Part shown: piece after piece, positions 1 through 9,704 of the stretch
How positions within the stretch are numbered: the stretch's first letter is position 1
Layout of the letters: each line of letters begins with the position of its first letter
DNA from: Ilumatobacteraceae bacterium
GTDB taxonomy: Bacteria > Actinomycetota > Acidimicrobiia > Acidimicrobiales > Ilumatobacteraceae
Assembly (NCBI GenBank): GCA_033344875.1
Contig: JAWPMO010000001.1
Location: forward strand, 1,141,595 to 1,205,594
Reading direction: 5' to 3'
DNA length: 64,000 nt
The notes under the pieces: generated by a model
Databases searched by the model: none
Told to the model about the DNA's origin: nothing
What the model saw: only the letters and a program-made list of their open reading frames with translations
Translations under genes and position numbers: made by a program

Positions 1-516
1 CTCGGTGTGGTCGAGCGCCACGTTGGTGACGACCGCGACCTGTGCGTCGACGACGTTGGTCGCGTCCCATCGACCGAGCATGCCGACCTCGATCACCGCG
101 ACGTCGACGGCGACATCGGCGAACCAGCGGAACGCTGCTGCCGTCACCGCCTCGAAGTAGGTGGGGCGCACGCCGGTGATCGCTTCGATGTCGGCGATGC
201 CGGCGATCTGCTCGGCGAAGTCGTCGTCGGAGATGGGCTCGCCGTTGCGCTTGATCCGTTCGTTGATGCGCTCGAGATGCGGGCTGGTGTAGGTGCCGAC
301 CGTCAGCCCCTGCGAGATGAGGAGGCGGCTGATGATCTGCACCGTCGACCCCTTGCCGTTGGTGCCGGTGACGTGGATGACCGGTTGCGCCAACTGCGGG
401 TCGCCCATGGCGGAGCACAGTTTCGCGATCGAGTCGGTCGACGGGTCGTCGACACGCCCCGTCTTGTCGTACGACGCATGGTCGTCGAGGTATGCGAGCG
501 CGTCGGTGAACTCCAT
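1..516 (-). CDS. folC: FolC, dihydrofolate/folylpolyglutamate synthase (partial, cut by left edge)
   Basis: Bifunctional Mur-ligase-type enzyme that adds glutamate to dihydropteroate and folates in the cytoplasm. Translating the minus strand from the ATG at 516 gives about 172 residues. They include the ATP-binding loop [11 protein letters not shown], then [13 protein letters not shown], then [14 protein letters not shown] and the edge-proximal TNVALDHTE, all typical of FolC. The C-terminal part lies outside the window, so there is no stop codon here. The start is 27 bp after the clpX stop on the same strand, which suggests cotranscription with clpX. The family call is firm; only the length is unknown. 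Confidence 0.9.
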   Translation of the reverse strand, partial: MEFTDALAYLDDHASYDKTGRVDDPSTDSIAKLCSAMGDPQLAQPVIHVTGTNGKGSTVQIISRLLISQGLTVGTYTSPHLERINERIKRNGEPISDDDFAEQIAGIADIEAITGVRPTYFEAVTAAAFRWFADVAVDVAVIEVGMLGRWDATNVVDAQVAVVTNVALDHTE

Positions 517-543
517 GGCGGCGATCGGGCGGCTCTCGCCGCG

Positions 544-1827
<1,284 letters not shown>

Positions 1828-1944
1828 CTGTGTCGCCCCCTCTCCGAGTGAGTCATGTCGTGAGTCATGTCGTCGATCGTGTCGTCGGCCACCGGCTCAG
1901 AGCTCGGGCACCCAGCGGAGACGTTAGTGAATGTGGTGACCGGA

Positions 1945-2577
1945 TCAGCGGATCGCCGACGTCTGGTCGACGCCGGTCCTCGATGAGATCACCGTGTCGA
2001 TGATGCCATATTCGAGCGCGTCGTTCGCTTCGAGCACGAAATCGCGGTCGGTGTCCTCGTGGATCTTCTCGAGGGTCTGTCCGGTGTGCTCGGCCAGGAT
2101 GATCTCGAGGAGGTCACGCATGCGCAGGATTTCGTTGGCCGCCAACTCGAGGTCGGTGACCTGCCCGTAGCCCACCTGACCGTGCGGCTGGTGCAGCAGG
2201 ATGCGGCTGTGCGGGAGGGCGAGGCGCTTGCCCTTCGTGCCCGCGGCGAGCAGCACGGCGGCAGCCGACGCGGCCTGGCCGAGGCAGATCGTCGCGATGT
2301 CGTTGCGGATGAACTGCATCGTGTCGTAGATCGCGAACAGGGCCGTGATGTCGCCGCCCGGGCTGTTGATGTAGATGTTGATGTCCTTGTCGGGATTCTC
2401 CGACTCGAGGTGGATCAACTGCGCACACAGCAGCGACGCGATCTGATCGTCGATCGGCGTCTGCAGGAAGATGATGTTGTCCTTCAACATCCGGCTGTAG
2501 AGGTCGTACGCGCGCTCGCCCCGGCTCGTCGTCTCGACGACGTTCGGGACCAGGTAGTTCGTGGCGTCCAGGTTCAT
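1945..2577 (-). CDS. clpP: ClpP, serine protease subunit of ClpXP
   Basis: Tetradecameric serine peptidase that degrades substrates supplied by ClpX or ClpC. The 210-residue protein has the ClpP triad: Ser104 in GQAASAAA, His129 in LLHQP and Asp179 in DTDRD, with the usual 25-residue Ser-His spacing. Other family signatures are INSPGG and HTGQTLEKI. The start codon overlaps the tig stop (ATGA at 2574-2577 read on the minus strand), so translation is probably coupled to trigger factor. Only one clpP copy is visible here. Actinobacteria often carry two, so another may lie elsewhere. Confidence 0.98.
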   Translation of the reverse strand: MNLDATNYLVPNVVETTSRGERAYDLYSRMLKDNIIFLQTPIDDQIASLLCAQLIHLESENPDKDINIYINSPGGDITALFAIYDTMQFIRNDIATICLGQAASAAAVLLAAGTKGKRLALPHSRILLHQPHGQVGYGQVTDLELAANEILRMRDLLEIILAEHTGQTLEKIHEDTDRDFVLEANDALEYGIIDTVISSRTGVDQTSAIR

Positions 2578-4010
2578 CAGGAATCCTCTCCGTCGTCGGC
2601 GTCGTCGTCGGTCACGGCGGCGTCGGTTTCGGCGATGACCCGGCTCGCAGCGGCGGCCGGATCTTCGTCGTGGTCGTGGTCATGATCGTCGTCGTGGGTG
2701 TGGCCGAGGATGAGATCGCGATCGATCGGGTCACCGGCGGCGTCGACCATCTCGACGTGGTGGAGCAACCAGTCCATCGCCTTGGACTTGCGGATCTGCG
2801 CCATGAGTTCGGGGACCGCATCGTTGCTCTCGTACGCCTTGCGGATCTCCTTGGCCTTCTGGCCGTACTGCATGGCCATGCGGGAGTACTCCATCTCGAG
2901 CTCGTGGTCGTCGACCTCGATCGCCTCGGCGGTGGCGACGGCTCGCAACGCCAGGTCGGCCTTGACCGCCTGCTCCGCCTGCGGACGGGTGGACTCGATG
3001 AACTGCTGCGGGTCCTGGCCGGTGGCCGACATCCAGGCCTGGAAGTCGATCCCCTGCTGCTGCAGCTGGCGGACCATCTGCTCGGCCTGGTTCTGCATCT
3101 CGGACCGCACCATCGACTCGGGGGCCTCGTCTTCGACCAGCTCGACGAGCGCCTCGTTGAGCTTGAAGCCGACCGTCTGGCGGACGCCCTGCAGCTTGCG
3201 CTCGGAGATGCGTTCGCGAATCGACGCCTCCCACTCCTCGACGGTCTCGAACTCGCCGGTGTTCTCGGCGACCCAGTCGTCGGTGGCCTCGGGCAGCTCG
3301 AGCGCCTGGATGGCCTTGACCGTGACGGTCATGTCGGCCGGCTCTTCGGTGCCCTTGGGGGTGGTGGTGAAGGTCAGGACGTCGCCCACCGCGGCGCCGG
3401 TGATCTGCTCGTCGAAGTCGTCGGCGACCCAGCCCTGACCGAGTTCGTACGACCAGTCTTCGGTGTTGAGACCCATGACCTCTTCGCCGTCGCGGGTGGC
3501 GGCCAGGTCGAGCGTCAGGAAGTCGCCGGACTCGGCGGGACGGTCGACGTCGGCCAGGGCGCCGCCCTGCTTGAGCTCTTCGTCGCGAGCCTCGGCGATC
3601 TCGTCGTCGGTCGGGACCGGCGACTCGAGTTCGATCCGGAGTCCGTCGTACCCGGGCACGGTGATGTCGGGACGGATCTCGCACTCGGCCTCGAACTCGA
3701 CCAGGCCGTCTTCTTGGCCGCCGGTGATCTCGACCTCCGGCGTGGCCACCAGATCGACGTCGTGCTCGCGCACGGCCTTGCCCAGATACTGGGGAATCGC
3801 GTCGCGGAGCGCCTGCTCGCGGGCGGGTCCGAGACCGATTCGGGCTTCGAGAACTCGCCGCGGCGCCTTGCCGTTGCGGAACCCGGGAAGCTTGACCTCA
3901 CGGGCGATCGACCGGAACGCCTGCTCGATGTCCTTCTCGAACTCGGCCTCGTCGACCTCGATGTACAGCTTGACTTTGTTCCCCTCGAGGGGTTCGACCG
4001 AAGATTTCAC
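2577..4010 (-). CDS. tig: Trigger factor, ribosome-associated chaperone with an acidic His-rich tail
   Basis: Chaperone that binds the ribosome exit tunnel and shields nascent chains. The 477 residues show the N-terminal ribosome-binding signature ([13 protein letters not shown]), a central FKBP-like region and the helical C-terminal domain. The final 50 residues are unusual, an Asp/Glu-rich tail with a His-Asp cluster ([14 protein letters not shown]) that could bind divalent metal. The start is GTG at 4010, with no clear ribosome site. It is the first gene of a tig-clpP-clpX-folC run and overlaps clpP by 4 bp. The function is secure; the role of the tail is unknown. Confidence 0.97.
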   Translation of the reverse strand: MKSSVEPLEGNKVKLYIEVDEAEFEKDIEQAFRSIAREVKLPGFRNGKAPRRVLEARIGLGPAREQALRDAIPQYLGKAVREHDVDLVATPEVEITGGQEDGLVEFEAECEIRPDITVPGYDGLRIELESPVPTDDEIAEARDEELKQGGALADVDRPAESGDFLTLDLAATRDGEEVMGLNTEDWSYELGQGWVADDFDEQITGAAVGDVLTFTTTPKGTEEPADMTVTVKAIQALELPEATDDWVAENTGEFETVEEWEASIRERISERKLQGVRQTVGFKLNEALVELVEDEAPESMVRSEMQNQAEQMVRQLQQQGIDFQAWMSATGQDPQQFIESTRPQAEQAVKADLALRAVATAEAIEVDDHELEMEYSRMAMQYGQKAKEIRKAYESNDAVPELMAQIRKSKAMDWLLHHVEMVDAAGDPIDRDLILGHTHDDDHDHDHDEDPAAAASRVIAETDAAVTDDDADDGEDS

Positions 4011-4131
4011 AGGGCCAGAACTCTATCGGCGCCCGATGGAGATGCCCGGGAGTCCCCCACGATCCTCGTCCGGATCGGGAGGTTCCGCCGAGAACGTGCG
4101 CGCGAGGCTCCCGATCGGGCACAATGGCCCG

Positions 4132-4410
4132 GTGCAGTACTGGAAGCCCCACGCGCTCGCGACGCCCCATGAGGGCCAGATCGACCTGAAGATCGGCGAC
4201 AAGGTGCGCACGATCGCCGAACTCCACGAGGTGCCCGTCGGCACCGAGGGGCGGATCCTCCTCGCGAACGGCTTCAACTGGCAGCGGTATCGCGTGCTGT
4301 TCGACAACGGCGCCGAGTTGGGCGACCTCGATCACCGCACGATCGAACCGATCGGTCGCGCCGCCAAGCGCGTCGCCAAGCGGGCCAAGGTCGCGGCGCG
4401 AGGCGGCTGA
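4132..4410 (+). CDS. Small basic-tailed protein, possible SH3/KOW-like fold
   Basis: A 92-residue protein of unknown function. The first 75 residues look like a compact beta protein (KIGDKVRTIAELHEVPVGTEG, then GFNWQRYRVLFDNGAELG and DLDHRTIEPIG), resembling SH3 or KOW modules that begin with a GDKV strand and a Gly turn. The C-terminus is strongly basic (RAAKRVAKRAKVAARGG), which suggests nucleic-acid contact. GTG at 4132 is chosen because CACAAT lies six bases before it, a leaderless -10 pattern. An in-frame ATG near 4039 would add about 30 proline-rich residues with no family signal. It is divergent from tig and convergent with the NYN gene. Confidence 0.7.
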   Translation: MQYWKPHALATPHEGQIDLKIGDKVRTIAELHEVPVGTEGRILLANGFNWQRYRVLFDNGAELGDLDHRTIEPIGRAAKRVAKRAKVAARGG

Positions 4411-4413
4411 CCG

Positions 4414-5637
4414 CTACCGCATGAGCGCGATCATCTGATCGCTGCTCATCAGATTGGCACCCATCGCCCGCGTGTCGGTGAGGATCTCGCGGTCGTTCGT
4501 GACGACCACGACGTGGCGCGTCGCGGGCAGTCGACGCACCTCGTCACGGATCACGTCGTCGGCGGTGACGCCCTCGGGCGAGAACACCACCCTGACCACG
4601 CGCCGCCCGTCGGCCGAGGCACCGACCACGTCGGCGCCGTCGAACACGACGGTGATGTCACCGCCGTAGCGACGCACGAGGTTCTCGACCGCGTCGAGCA
4701 GCACGACCCGCTGGCCGGCGAGATCGAGGCCGGGCCAGGCCTGCTTGGCGACGTTGTACCCGTCGACGAGCACGCTGGCACCCGACCGCATGAGGAACTC
4801 GGCGGCGGCACCGGAGCTGCCGAGCACGCCGCCGGGCAGCGGCATCGCCTTGCGTTTGGCCGGAGCTGGTTGGCCTGATCGGGGAGGCATCGCCACCGCT
4901 GCGAGTTGGTCGGCCAAGGCCGAGGCCGCCGCTGCCAGCCGTGCGAGTTCGGAGCGCTCGGTGGCGATGGCTGCACGGTCGGCGAGCACGTCGTCGCGCA
5001 CGTGCTCGGCGGCACCCTGCTTGGCGAGCGCCTCGGCGCTGGCCTGCTCGGCCGCCTCGAGCTTCTGCAGCGCCGCAGCCTCGCGATCGCGGGCGTGACG
5101 GACGTCGTTGCGGGTGTCGATCAGCTCGGCTCGGAGCTCGGCGACCTCGTCGACGAGCTTCTGCACATCGGATCGCAACCCGTCGATGACCTCGTTGCGC
5201 TGGTCGACCTGGTCGGAGAGCGTCACGATCTCGGCACGGGAGCGCGCCGCCGCCTGTTCGGCGGCGTCACGCCGCTTCTCGGCCTTCTTGAGCCGTTGGG
5301 CGGCATCGGCCTCGGCAGCGGCCTCATCGGCCTCGTTCACGAGCCTGGCGATGTCGCGCTCCCAACCCTCGGGCCGTTCGAGCCACAGCTTGCCGATCGG
5401 GTCGACGAGTTCGGGGAGCGCCCCCGCCGCGATCCGACGCCGGAAGGTCTCGTCGCCGTCGACCATCCGCCGAATCGACCCGAGCGCACTGGTCGGGATC
5501 CTGTTGCCCTTGAAGTACTTCTTCAGCCCCGACGGATACGCCATCGGCGGCTTGAACTTCTGCCCCTCGGCCGCCATCAACACCGCGAACTCGAGGGCCT
5601 GGCGCAGGTGCCGGGGCTCGATGTCGGGGGCCGTCAT
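4414..5637 (-). CDS. Coiled-coil protein with C-terminal NYN (YacP-like) nuclease domain
   Basis: A 407-residue protein. Residues 1-100 are conserved but unassigned, about 105-260 form an Ala/Glu/Arg-rich coiled coil, and about 300-407 form a NYN/PIN-like domain (VLVDGYNVAKQ, VVFDGADVV, VVTNDREI). The Asp residues in the first and last motifs are those expected to bind metal, so it is probably a ribonuclease. The exact substrate is unknown. The start at 5637 is supported by TACGAT (5644-5649) six bases upstream, a leaderless promoter. Two SOS boxes lie just beyond, so LexA control is plausible. A longer start at 5739 would run back through both boxes and is rejected. Confidence 0.8.
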   Translation of the reverse strand: MTAPDIEPRHLRQALEFAVLMAAEGQKFKPPMAYPSGLKKYFKGNRIPTSALGSIRRMVDGDETFRRRIAAGALPELVDPIGKLWLERPEGWERDIARLVNEADEAAAEADAAQRLKKAEKRRDAAEQAAARSRAEIVTLSDQVDQRNEVIDGLRSDVQKLVDEVAELRAELIDTRNDVRHARDREAAALQKLEAAEQASAEALAKQGAAEHVRDDVLADRAAIATERSELARLAAAASALADQLAAVAMPPRSGQPAPAKRKAMPLPGGVLGSSGAAAEFLMRSGASVLVDGYNVAKQAWPGLDLAGQRVVLLDAVENLVRRYGGDITVVFDGADVVGASADGRRVVRVVFSPEGVTADDVIRDEVRRLPATRHVVVVTNDREILTDTRAMGANLMSSDQMIALMR

Positions 5638-5672
5638 CCACCCATCGTAGCGCGCCCCGTATCCGGGTCGAC

Positions 5673-5686
5673 CGAACACGTGTTCT
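5673..5686. promoter_or_regulatory. LexA-type SOS box 1
   Basis: CGAACACGTGTTCT matches the Gram-positive/actinobacterial LexA consensus CGAACRNRYGTTYG at 13 of 14 positions. It sits 36 bp from the NYN gene start and just upstream of that gene's expected -35. It is 19 bp centre-to-centre from box 2, nearly two helical turns, so two LexA dimers could bind side by side. Confidence 0.8.
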
Positions 5687-5691
5687 TGACG

Positions 5692-5705
5692 CGAACGTAT
5701 GTTCG
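5692..5705. promoter_or_regulatory. LexA-type SOS box 2
   Basis: CGAACGTATGTTCG is a perfect 14/14 match to CGAACRNRYGTTYG. It overlaps an ATG at 5699 that could be mistaken for the start of the exonuclease gene; the box argues for the start at 5723. It lies 17 bp upstream of that start, a position suited to repression. Confidence 0.85.
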
Positions 5706-5722
5706 TGATTGGATCGGCGCCC

Positions 5723-7435
5723 ATGTCCCCTCCGATCACCGGTCAGCGCAGCTTCGACGAGCTGGGGACGCCGTTGCACGACACCACGTTCTGCGTGCTC
5801 GATCTCGAGACGACCGGCGGCAACCGGACCGACGACATGATCACCGAGATCGGCGTGGTGAAGGTCCGCGGGGGCGAATGCGTCGGCACCTTCCACACGC
5901 TGGTCAATCCGGGCAGGGCGATCCCGCCGCAGATCACCGTCCTCACCGGGTTGACCGATGCGGTGGTGTACCGAGCGCCGCGCATCGAGACCGTGCTCGG
6001 CTCGCTGATGGACTTCCTCGGCGACGCGGTGTTCGTCGCACACAATGCGTCGTTCGATCTCGGGTTCGTCCGGGCAGCGCTCGCCCGCGACGGCCGGGCG
6101 GAGTACCACCCGACCGTGGTCGACACGGCGACGCTCGCCCGGCGCCTGCTCCGAGACGAGGTCCCCAACTGCAAGCTCAGCACGCTCGCATCGCGGTTCC
6201 GTCTCGACCACACGCCCAACCACCGAGCCCTCGACGACTCGCTGGCCACCACCGACCTGCTCCACCTCTTGATCGAGCGAGCGGCCGGCCTGGGCGTGCT
6301 CGGACTCGACGACCTCGTGTCGCTCGGCAAGCTCGCGGGGCATCCGCAGGCGAGGAAGCTCACGATGACCACGGCGCTCCCCCGCACGCCGGGCGTCTAC
6401 CTGTTCTGCGGCAACCGCGACGAGGTGCTGTACGTGGGCAAGGCCACCAATCTGCGCCAACGCGTCCGGAGCTACTTCGGACGCGACGACCGCCGACGGA
6501 TCGGCCCGATGCTGCGCGAGATGCAGCAGGTCCGCCATCTCGAGCTGTCCGACCCGCTCTCGGCCGAGATCGTCGAGACACGCCTGATCGCCCGCATGCT
6601 CCCGCGCTACAACCGGGTCGGCACCAGGGTCGAGAAGTACTGCTACGTGCGCCTCGACGTCGACAGCCCGTGGCCTCGGCTCGCCGTCGTCAAAGAGCCG
6701 TCGGCGTCCGGCGTGCACCTCGGCCCGCTGCCGTCACGCTCCATGGCGAACCTGGTGGTCGAGGCGATCCAGACCGTGGTGCCGATCCGCCGCTGTTCGG
6801 CCCGCTTGGGCGTCAATCACGTCCCGGCGCCCGATGCGACACCCTGCAGCTCGGCGCAACTCGGCGTCAGTCAGTGCCCGTGTGCCGGCATGGCCGACCG
6901 ACCGACGTATCAGGCGGCCGTGGCGACCGTGCTCCGGGTGTTCGACGGCGACCCCGAGCCGGTGCGACGGCGGCTGACCGGCCGGATGGCCGACCTGGCA
7001 GCGGCGCAGCGGTTCGAAGAGGCAGCGCTCGTGCGCGACCGCCTCGCTGCACTCCTCGCAGCGGTCCACCGTGGACGGTTGCTCGCTGCCCTGCTCGACA
7101 GCGGGCGCTGCACGGTCCGGCGTGGCGATGTCAGTTGGGTGATCGACGGCGGCCGGCTCGTCGACGTCACGATCGCGGGCGAGATCGGCCGTGCCCTCCC
7201 GGTCGACCCGCCCGAACCACCGACGCCCGGCCGCCCCCTCCGGCGCCAGCACGTCGACGAGGCCCTCTGCCTGGCCAAGTATCTCGACAAGCATGCGGCG
7301 CGACTCGAGATCACGGGCTGCACCGGTACCTGGCGGTTTCCCGTCGACTCCACCACGGAGATCCCGCGGCTCGATGCTCAGACGTCGACGGTCGACCCGA
7401 TCGGTTCGACTCCCGTGACCGTCGCACCGTCGTGA
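5723..7435 (+). CDS. DEDDh 3'-5' exonuclease fused to a GIY-YIG/UVR (UvrC-like) module
   Basis: A 570-residue DNA-repair protein. Residues 20-185 are a DnaQ-type exonuclease with Asp27 and Glu29 in VLDLETTGG, then AHNASFDLGF and HRALDDSLAT (DEDDh). Residues about 220-310 are a GIY-YIG domain (TPGVYLFCGNRDEVLYVGKA) as in UvrC and Cho. Near 425-455 is a UVR segment (MADLAAAQRFEEAALVRDRL) that in UvrC contacts UvrB. The fusion suggests incision coupled to trimming during excision repair; that is inference. ATG 5723 is preferred to ATG 5699, which lies inside SOS box 2. The last 58 bp overlap thrB tail to tail. Confidence 0.88.
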   Translation: MSPPITGQRSFDELGTPLHDTTFCVLDLETTGGNRTDDMITEIGVVKVRGGECVGTFHTLVNPGRAIPPQITVLTGLTDAVVYRAPRIETVLGSLMDFLGDAVFVAHNASFDLGFVRAALARDGRAEYHPTVVDTATLARRLLRDEVPNCKLSTLASRFRLDHTPNHRALDDSLATTDLLHLLIERAAGLGVLGLDDLVSLGKLAGHPQARKLTMTTALPRTPGVYLFCGNRDEVLYVGKATNLRQRVRSYFGRDDRRRIGPMLREMQQVRHLELSDPLSAEIVETRLIARMLPRYNRVGTRVEKYCYVRLDVDSPWPRLAVVKEPSASGVHLGPLPSRSMANLVVEAIQTVVPIRRCSARLGVNHVPAPDATPCSSAQLGVSQCPCAGMADRPTYQAAVATVLRVFDGDPEPVRRRLTGRMADLAAAQRFEEAALVRDRLAALLAAVHRGRLLAALLDSGRCTVRRGDVSWVIDGGRLVDVTIAGEIGRALPVDPPEPPTPGRPLRRQHVDEALCLAKYLDKHAARLEITGCTGTWRFPVDSTTEIPRLDAQTSTVDPIGSTPVTVAPS

Positions 7436-8253
7436 TCGATGCGCAACGACTTGGTGTGACCCGATCCGGGCAGCGCCGCAGCAACCTCGTCGGCGCGTGC
7501 CGACTCGCACAGCATCGCGACCGTCGGCCCGCTGCCCGACAGCCAGGCGGCCCACACGCCGGCGTCGAGCGCCGCGTCGAGCGCCGCGGCCGACTCGGGC
7601 ACGGCGGTCAAACGCTTGCCCTGGTGAAGACGGTCCTCGGTCGCATGGCGCAGTGCGGCGACGTCGCCGGTGGCGCAGGCGGCGACGAACATCGCGACCC
7701 GGCCGAGGTTGAACACGGCGTCGGCGCGCGAAACGCTGTCGGCCAACGAGGTCCGTGACCGGTCGGTCGACGTGGTGGTGGCTTCCGGTACCCAGACGAC
7801 GACGGCGGGGTCGACGGCCAGCGGGATCCGCGCGACCGCCCCGCCCGACGTCGCGACGATGCCGCCGTACAGCGAGGCAGCGGCGTTGTCGGCGTGGCCT
7901 TCGAGGTCACCGGCGACCTCGAGCACGGCAGCGCGGCGGTCGTCGTCGTGCAGTGCGTCCGGGCCGTGCCGCTGCACCTGGGCAGCCGCAGCACCACCGA
8001 CTCGCACGGCACCGCTGAAGCCCAGACCGCGGCTCATCGGGATCGGTGACCTGACCCAGAGGTTGCCGACGCCGCCGGACCGGACGAAGGCGACCGAGGC
8101 CGGGTGTCGCGGCTCGGCCGGGCGAGCGCCGTCGGGCGCCGGACCGATCCCGACCTCGGCGTGGAGCGTCACCGCCATGCCGAGCACATCGAAGCCCGCG
8201 CCCAGGTTGGCCGACGACGCCGGCACCCGCACCGCCCAGTCGGCGTCGGTCAC
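7378..8253 (-). CDS. thrB: Homoserine kinase (GHMP family)
   Basis: Phosphorylates L-homoserine on the path to threonine. The 291 residues carry GHMP-kinase motifs: substrate loop VPASSANLGAGFDVLGMA near the N-terminus, the phosphate-binding loop PMSRGLGFSGA, and the C-terminal WLSGSGPTVAML. GTG 8253 is chosen because the trpD stop lies 7 bp upstream; the longer frame to 8316 would run back into trpD. Cotranscription with trpD is likely although the pathways differ. The 3' end overlaps the convergent exonuclease gene by 58 bp, so no room remains for a terminator between them. Confidence 0.9.
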   Translation of the reverse strand: MTDADWAVRVPASSANLGAGFDVLGMAVTLHAEVGIGPAPDGARPAEPRHPASVAFVRSGGVGNLWVRSPIPMSRGLGFSGAVRVGGAAAAQVQRHGPDALHDDDRRAAVLEVAGDLEGHADNAAASLYGGIVATSGGAVARIPLAVDPAVVVWVPEATTTSTDRSRTSLADSVSRADAVFNLGRVAMFVAACATGDVAALRHATEDRLHQGKRLTAVPESAAALDAALDAGVWAAWLSGSGPTVAMLCESARADEVAAALPGSGHTKSLRIDHDGATVTGVEPIGSTVDV

Positions 8254-8260
8254 GGCGCCG

Positions 8261-9307
8261 TCACAGCGTCGCCACCGACGCTCTGGCGAAGGCGTCGAGG
8301 GTCGATGCCGCGGCACCCGAGTCGATCGACCGTGCCGCCAGGTCGAGACCGTCTGCCAGTGTCTCGGCTCGTCCTCCGACGACCAATCCGGCCGCGGCGT
8401 TCAGCACCACGATGTCGCGGTGCGGGCCTGCGTCACCGGCGAGCACGCTGCGGACCGCTTCGGCGTTGACCGCCCGGTCGCCACCGACCAGATCACCGGA
8501 CCGTGCCGGCGCCAGGCCGAGCGCCTCGGGGTCGACCGTGAAGTGGTCGATCTGGCCGTCGCGCAGCTCGATGACCTCGCTCGTACCGGTCGTGGTCAGT
8601 TCGTCGAGGCCGCCGCCGTGGACGACCCAGGCGTGGATCGAGCCGTGTGTGCGGAGCGTCTCGACCATGCGTTCGGCGAAGTTCGCGTTCGCGACGCCGA
8701 TCACCTGCCGACGGACGCGCCCCGGGTTGGCCATCGGCCCGAGCAGGTTGAACACGGTCGGGATACCGATCTCGCGCCGCGCCGGCGCCGCGAAGCGGAA
8801 CGCCGGGTGGAAGGCCGGTGCGAAGCAGAACCCGATGCCGGCGGTGTCGATGCAGTGCCGCACCTGCTCGGGCGACAGCTCGATCGCAACACCCAGTTCT
8901 TCGAGCACGTCGGCGGTCCCGCACTTCGACGACGACCCGCGGGCGCCGTGCTTGCACACCGGCACGCCGGCACCGGCGGTGACGATCGCCGCCATCGTCG
9001 ACACGTTGATCGAGTGCGAGTGATCGCCACCCGTGCCGACGATGTCGACCGCGTGATCGCGTTGGTCGTCCGTGAGGGGGACCAGGGTGGCGTGTGCGAG
9101 GACGGCGTCGAGCAGTCCGGCGAGTTCGGCCGAGCTCTCCCCCTTGGCACGGAGCGCCACGACGAACGCGATCAACTGGGCGGCGGTCGCCTCGCCGGAG
9201 AGGATCGTCGTCATCGCCGACTCGGCCTGCGATGCGGTGAGGTGGTTGCGGTCGAGCAGCGCGCTCAGCAGCGCGGGCCAGCCCCCGTGGTCATCGATCG
9301 TCGACAT
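8261..9307 (-). CDS. trpD: Anthranilate phosphoribosyltransferase
   Basis: Transfers phosphoribose from PRPP to anthranilate, the second dedicated step to tryptophan. The 348 residues match family length and motifs: VDIVGTGGDHSHSINVST (PRPP site), KHGARGSSSKCGTADVLEELG (anthranilate/PRPP contacts), and FNLLGPMANPG. Other trp genes are not nearby; it is paired with thrB 7 bp downstream. The N-terminal helical domain (HLTASQAESAMTTILSGEAT) is intact, so it looks functional. Confidence 0.96.
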   Translation of the reverse strand: MSTIDDHGGWPALLSALLDRNHLTASQAESAMTTILSGEATAAQLIAFVVALRAKGESSAELAGLLDAVLAHATLVPLTDDQRDHAVDIVGTGGDHSHSINVSTMAAIVTAGAGVPVCKHGARGSSSKCGTADVLEELGVAIELSPEQVRHCIDTAGIGFCFAPAFHPAFRFAAPARREIGIPTVFNLLGPMANPGRVRRQVIGVANANFAERMVETLRTHGSIHAWVVHGGGLDELTTTGTSEVIELRDGQIDHFTVDPEALGLAPARSGDLVGGDRAVNAEAVRSVLAGDAGPHRDIVVLNAAAGLVVGGRAETLADGLDLAARSIDSGAAASTLDAFARASVATL

Positions 9308-9355
9308 GTGGGGCGAGGCTAATCGTCATGCCCCGCCGGTTCCCCATGCGTTCGG

Positions 9356-9595
9356 TCAAGCGCTGCGACGACGTTGGCGCAGGATCCTCCGTCGCTCACG
9401 TTCGGTGGCGCCGCCCCAGACGCCGACCTTCTCGCGCTTGGTGAGTGCGAACTCCAAGCATGCGGTGCGAACCCCGCACTGCTGGCACACCTGTGTCGCG
9501 ATCTCGGCTTCTTCGTCGTTGTCGGGATAGAAGACGCTGGCATCGAGACCGCGACAGGCCCCCAGCATTCTCCATTCCAGTTCATGTGCTGACAC
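9356..9595 (-). CDS. WhiB-family Fe-S transcription regulator
   Basis: A 79-residue WhiB-like protein, an actinobacterial [4Fe-4S] regulator that usually partners the primary sigma factor. Cys residues lie in LGACRGLD, QVCQQCG and RTACLEFAL in the C-x(n)-CxxC-x5-C pattern, followed by the family turn GVWGG and a basic tail (RERRRILRQRRRSA). GTG 9595 is preferred because a G-rich ribosome site (GGGGGG) sits five bases before it. An ATG four codons earlier, at 9607, lacks one. TAAGGT about 40 bp upstream could be the -10. Which WhiB subgroup it belongs to cannot be decided by eye. Confidence 0.92.
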   Translation of the reverse strand: MSAHELEWRMLGACRGLDASVFYPDNDEEAEIATQVCQQCGVRTACLEFALTKREKVGVWGGATERERRRILRQRRRSA

Positions 9596-9684
9596 TTCGC
9601 CCCCCATTGGACATCGTCACTCGTTGCGGACCTTAGAACGGGTCCGGTCCGAATTCCAGGGGAAATCTGCGGAGGTGCGGACCG

Positions 9685-9698
9685 GGCGCTGATGCGCC
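9685..9698 (-). terminator. Short GC hairpin after the DUF3501 gene
   Basis: GGCGC-TGAT-GCGCC, a 5-bp stem with a tetraloop, lies 7 bp past the DUF3501 stop. No T-tract follows, so it may be only an mRNA-stabilising or weak termination hairpin. Confidence 0.3.
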
Positions 9699-9704
9699 GT
9701 CGCG

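Noticed and set aside
1849-1872. Tandem 12-bp repeat (TGAGTCATGTCG twice) before clpX
   Set aside because: Only two copies and no dyad; it may be chance or a minor duplication in the leader, with no supportable function.
2670-4172. Plus-strand frame of 500 codons opposite tig
   Set aside because: Antisense shadow of trigger factor caused by high GC third positions.
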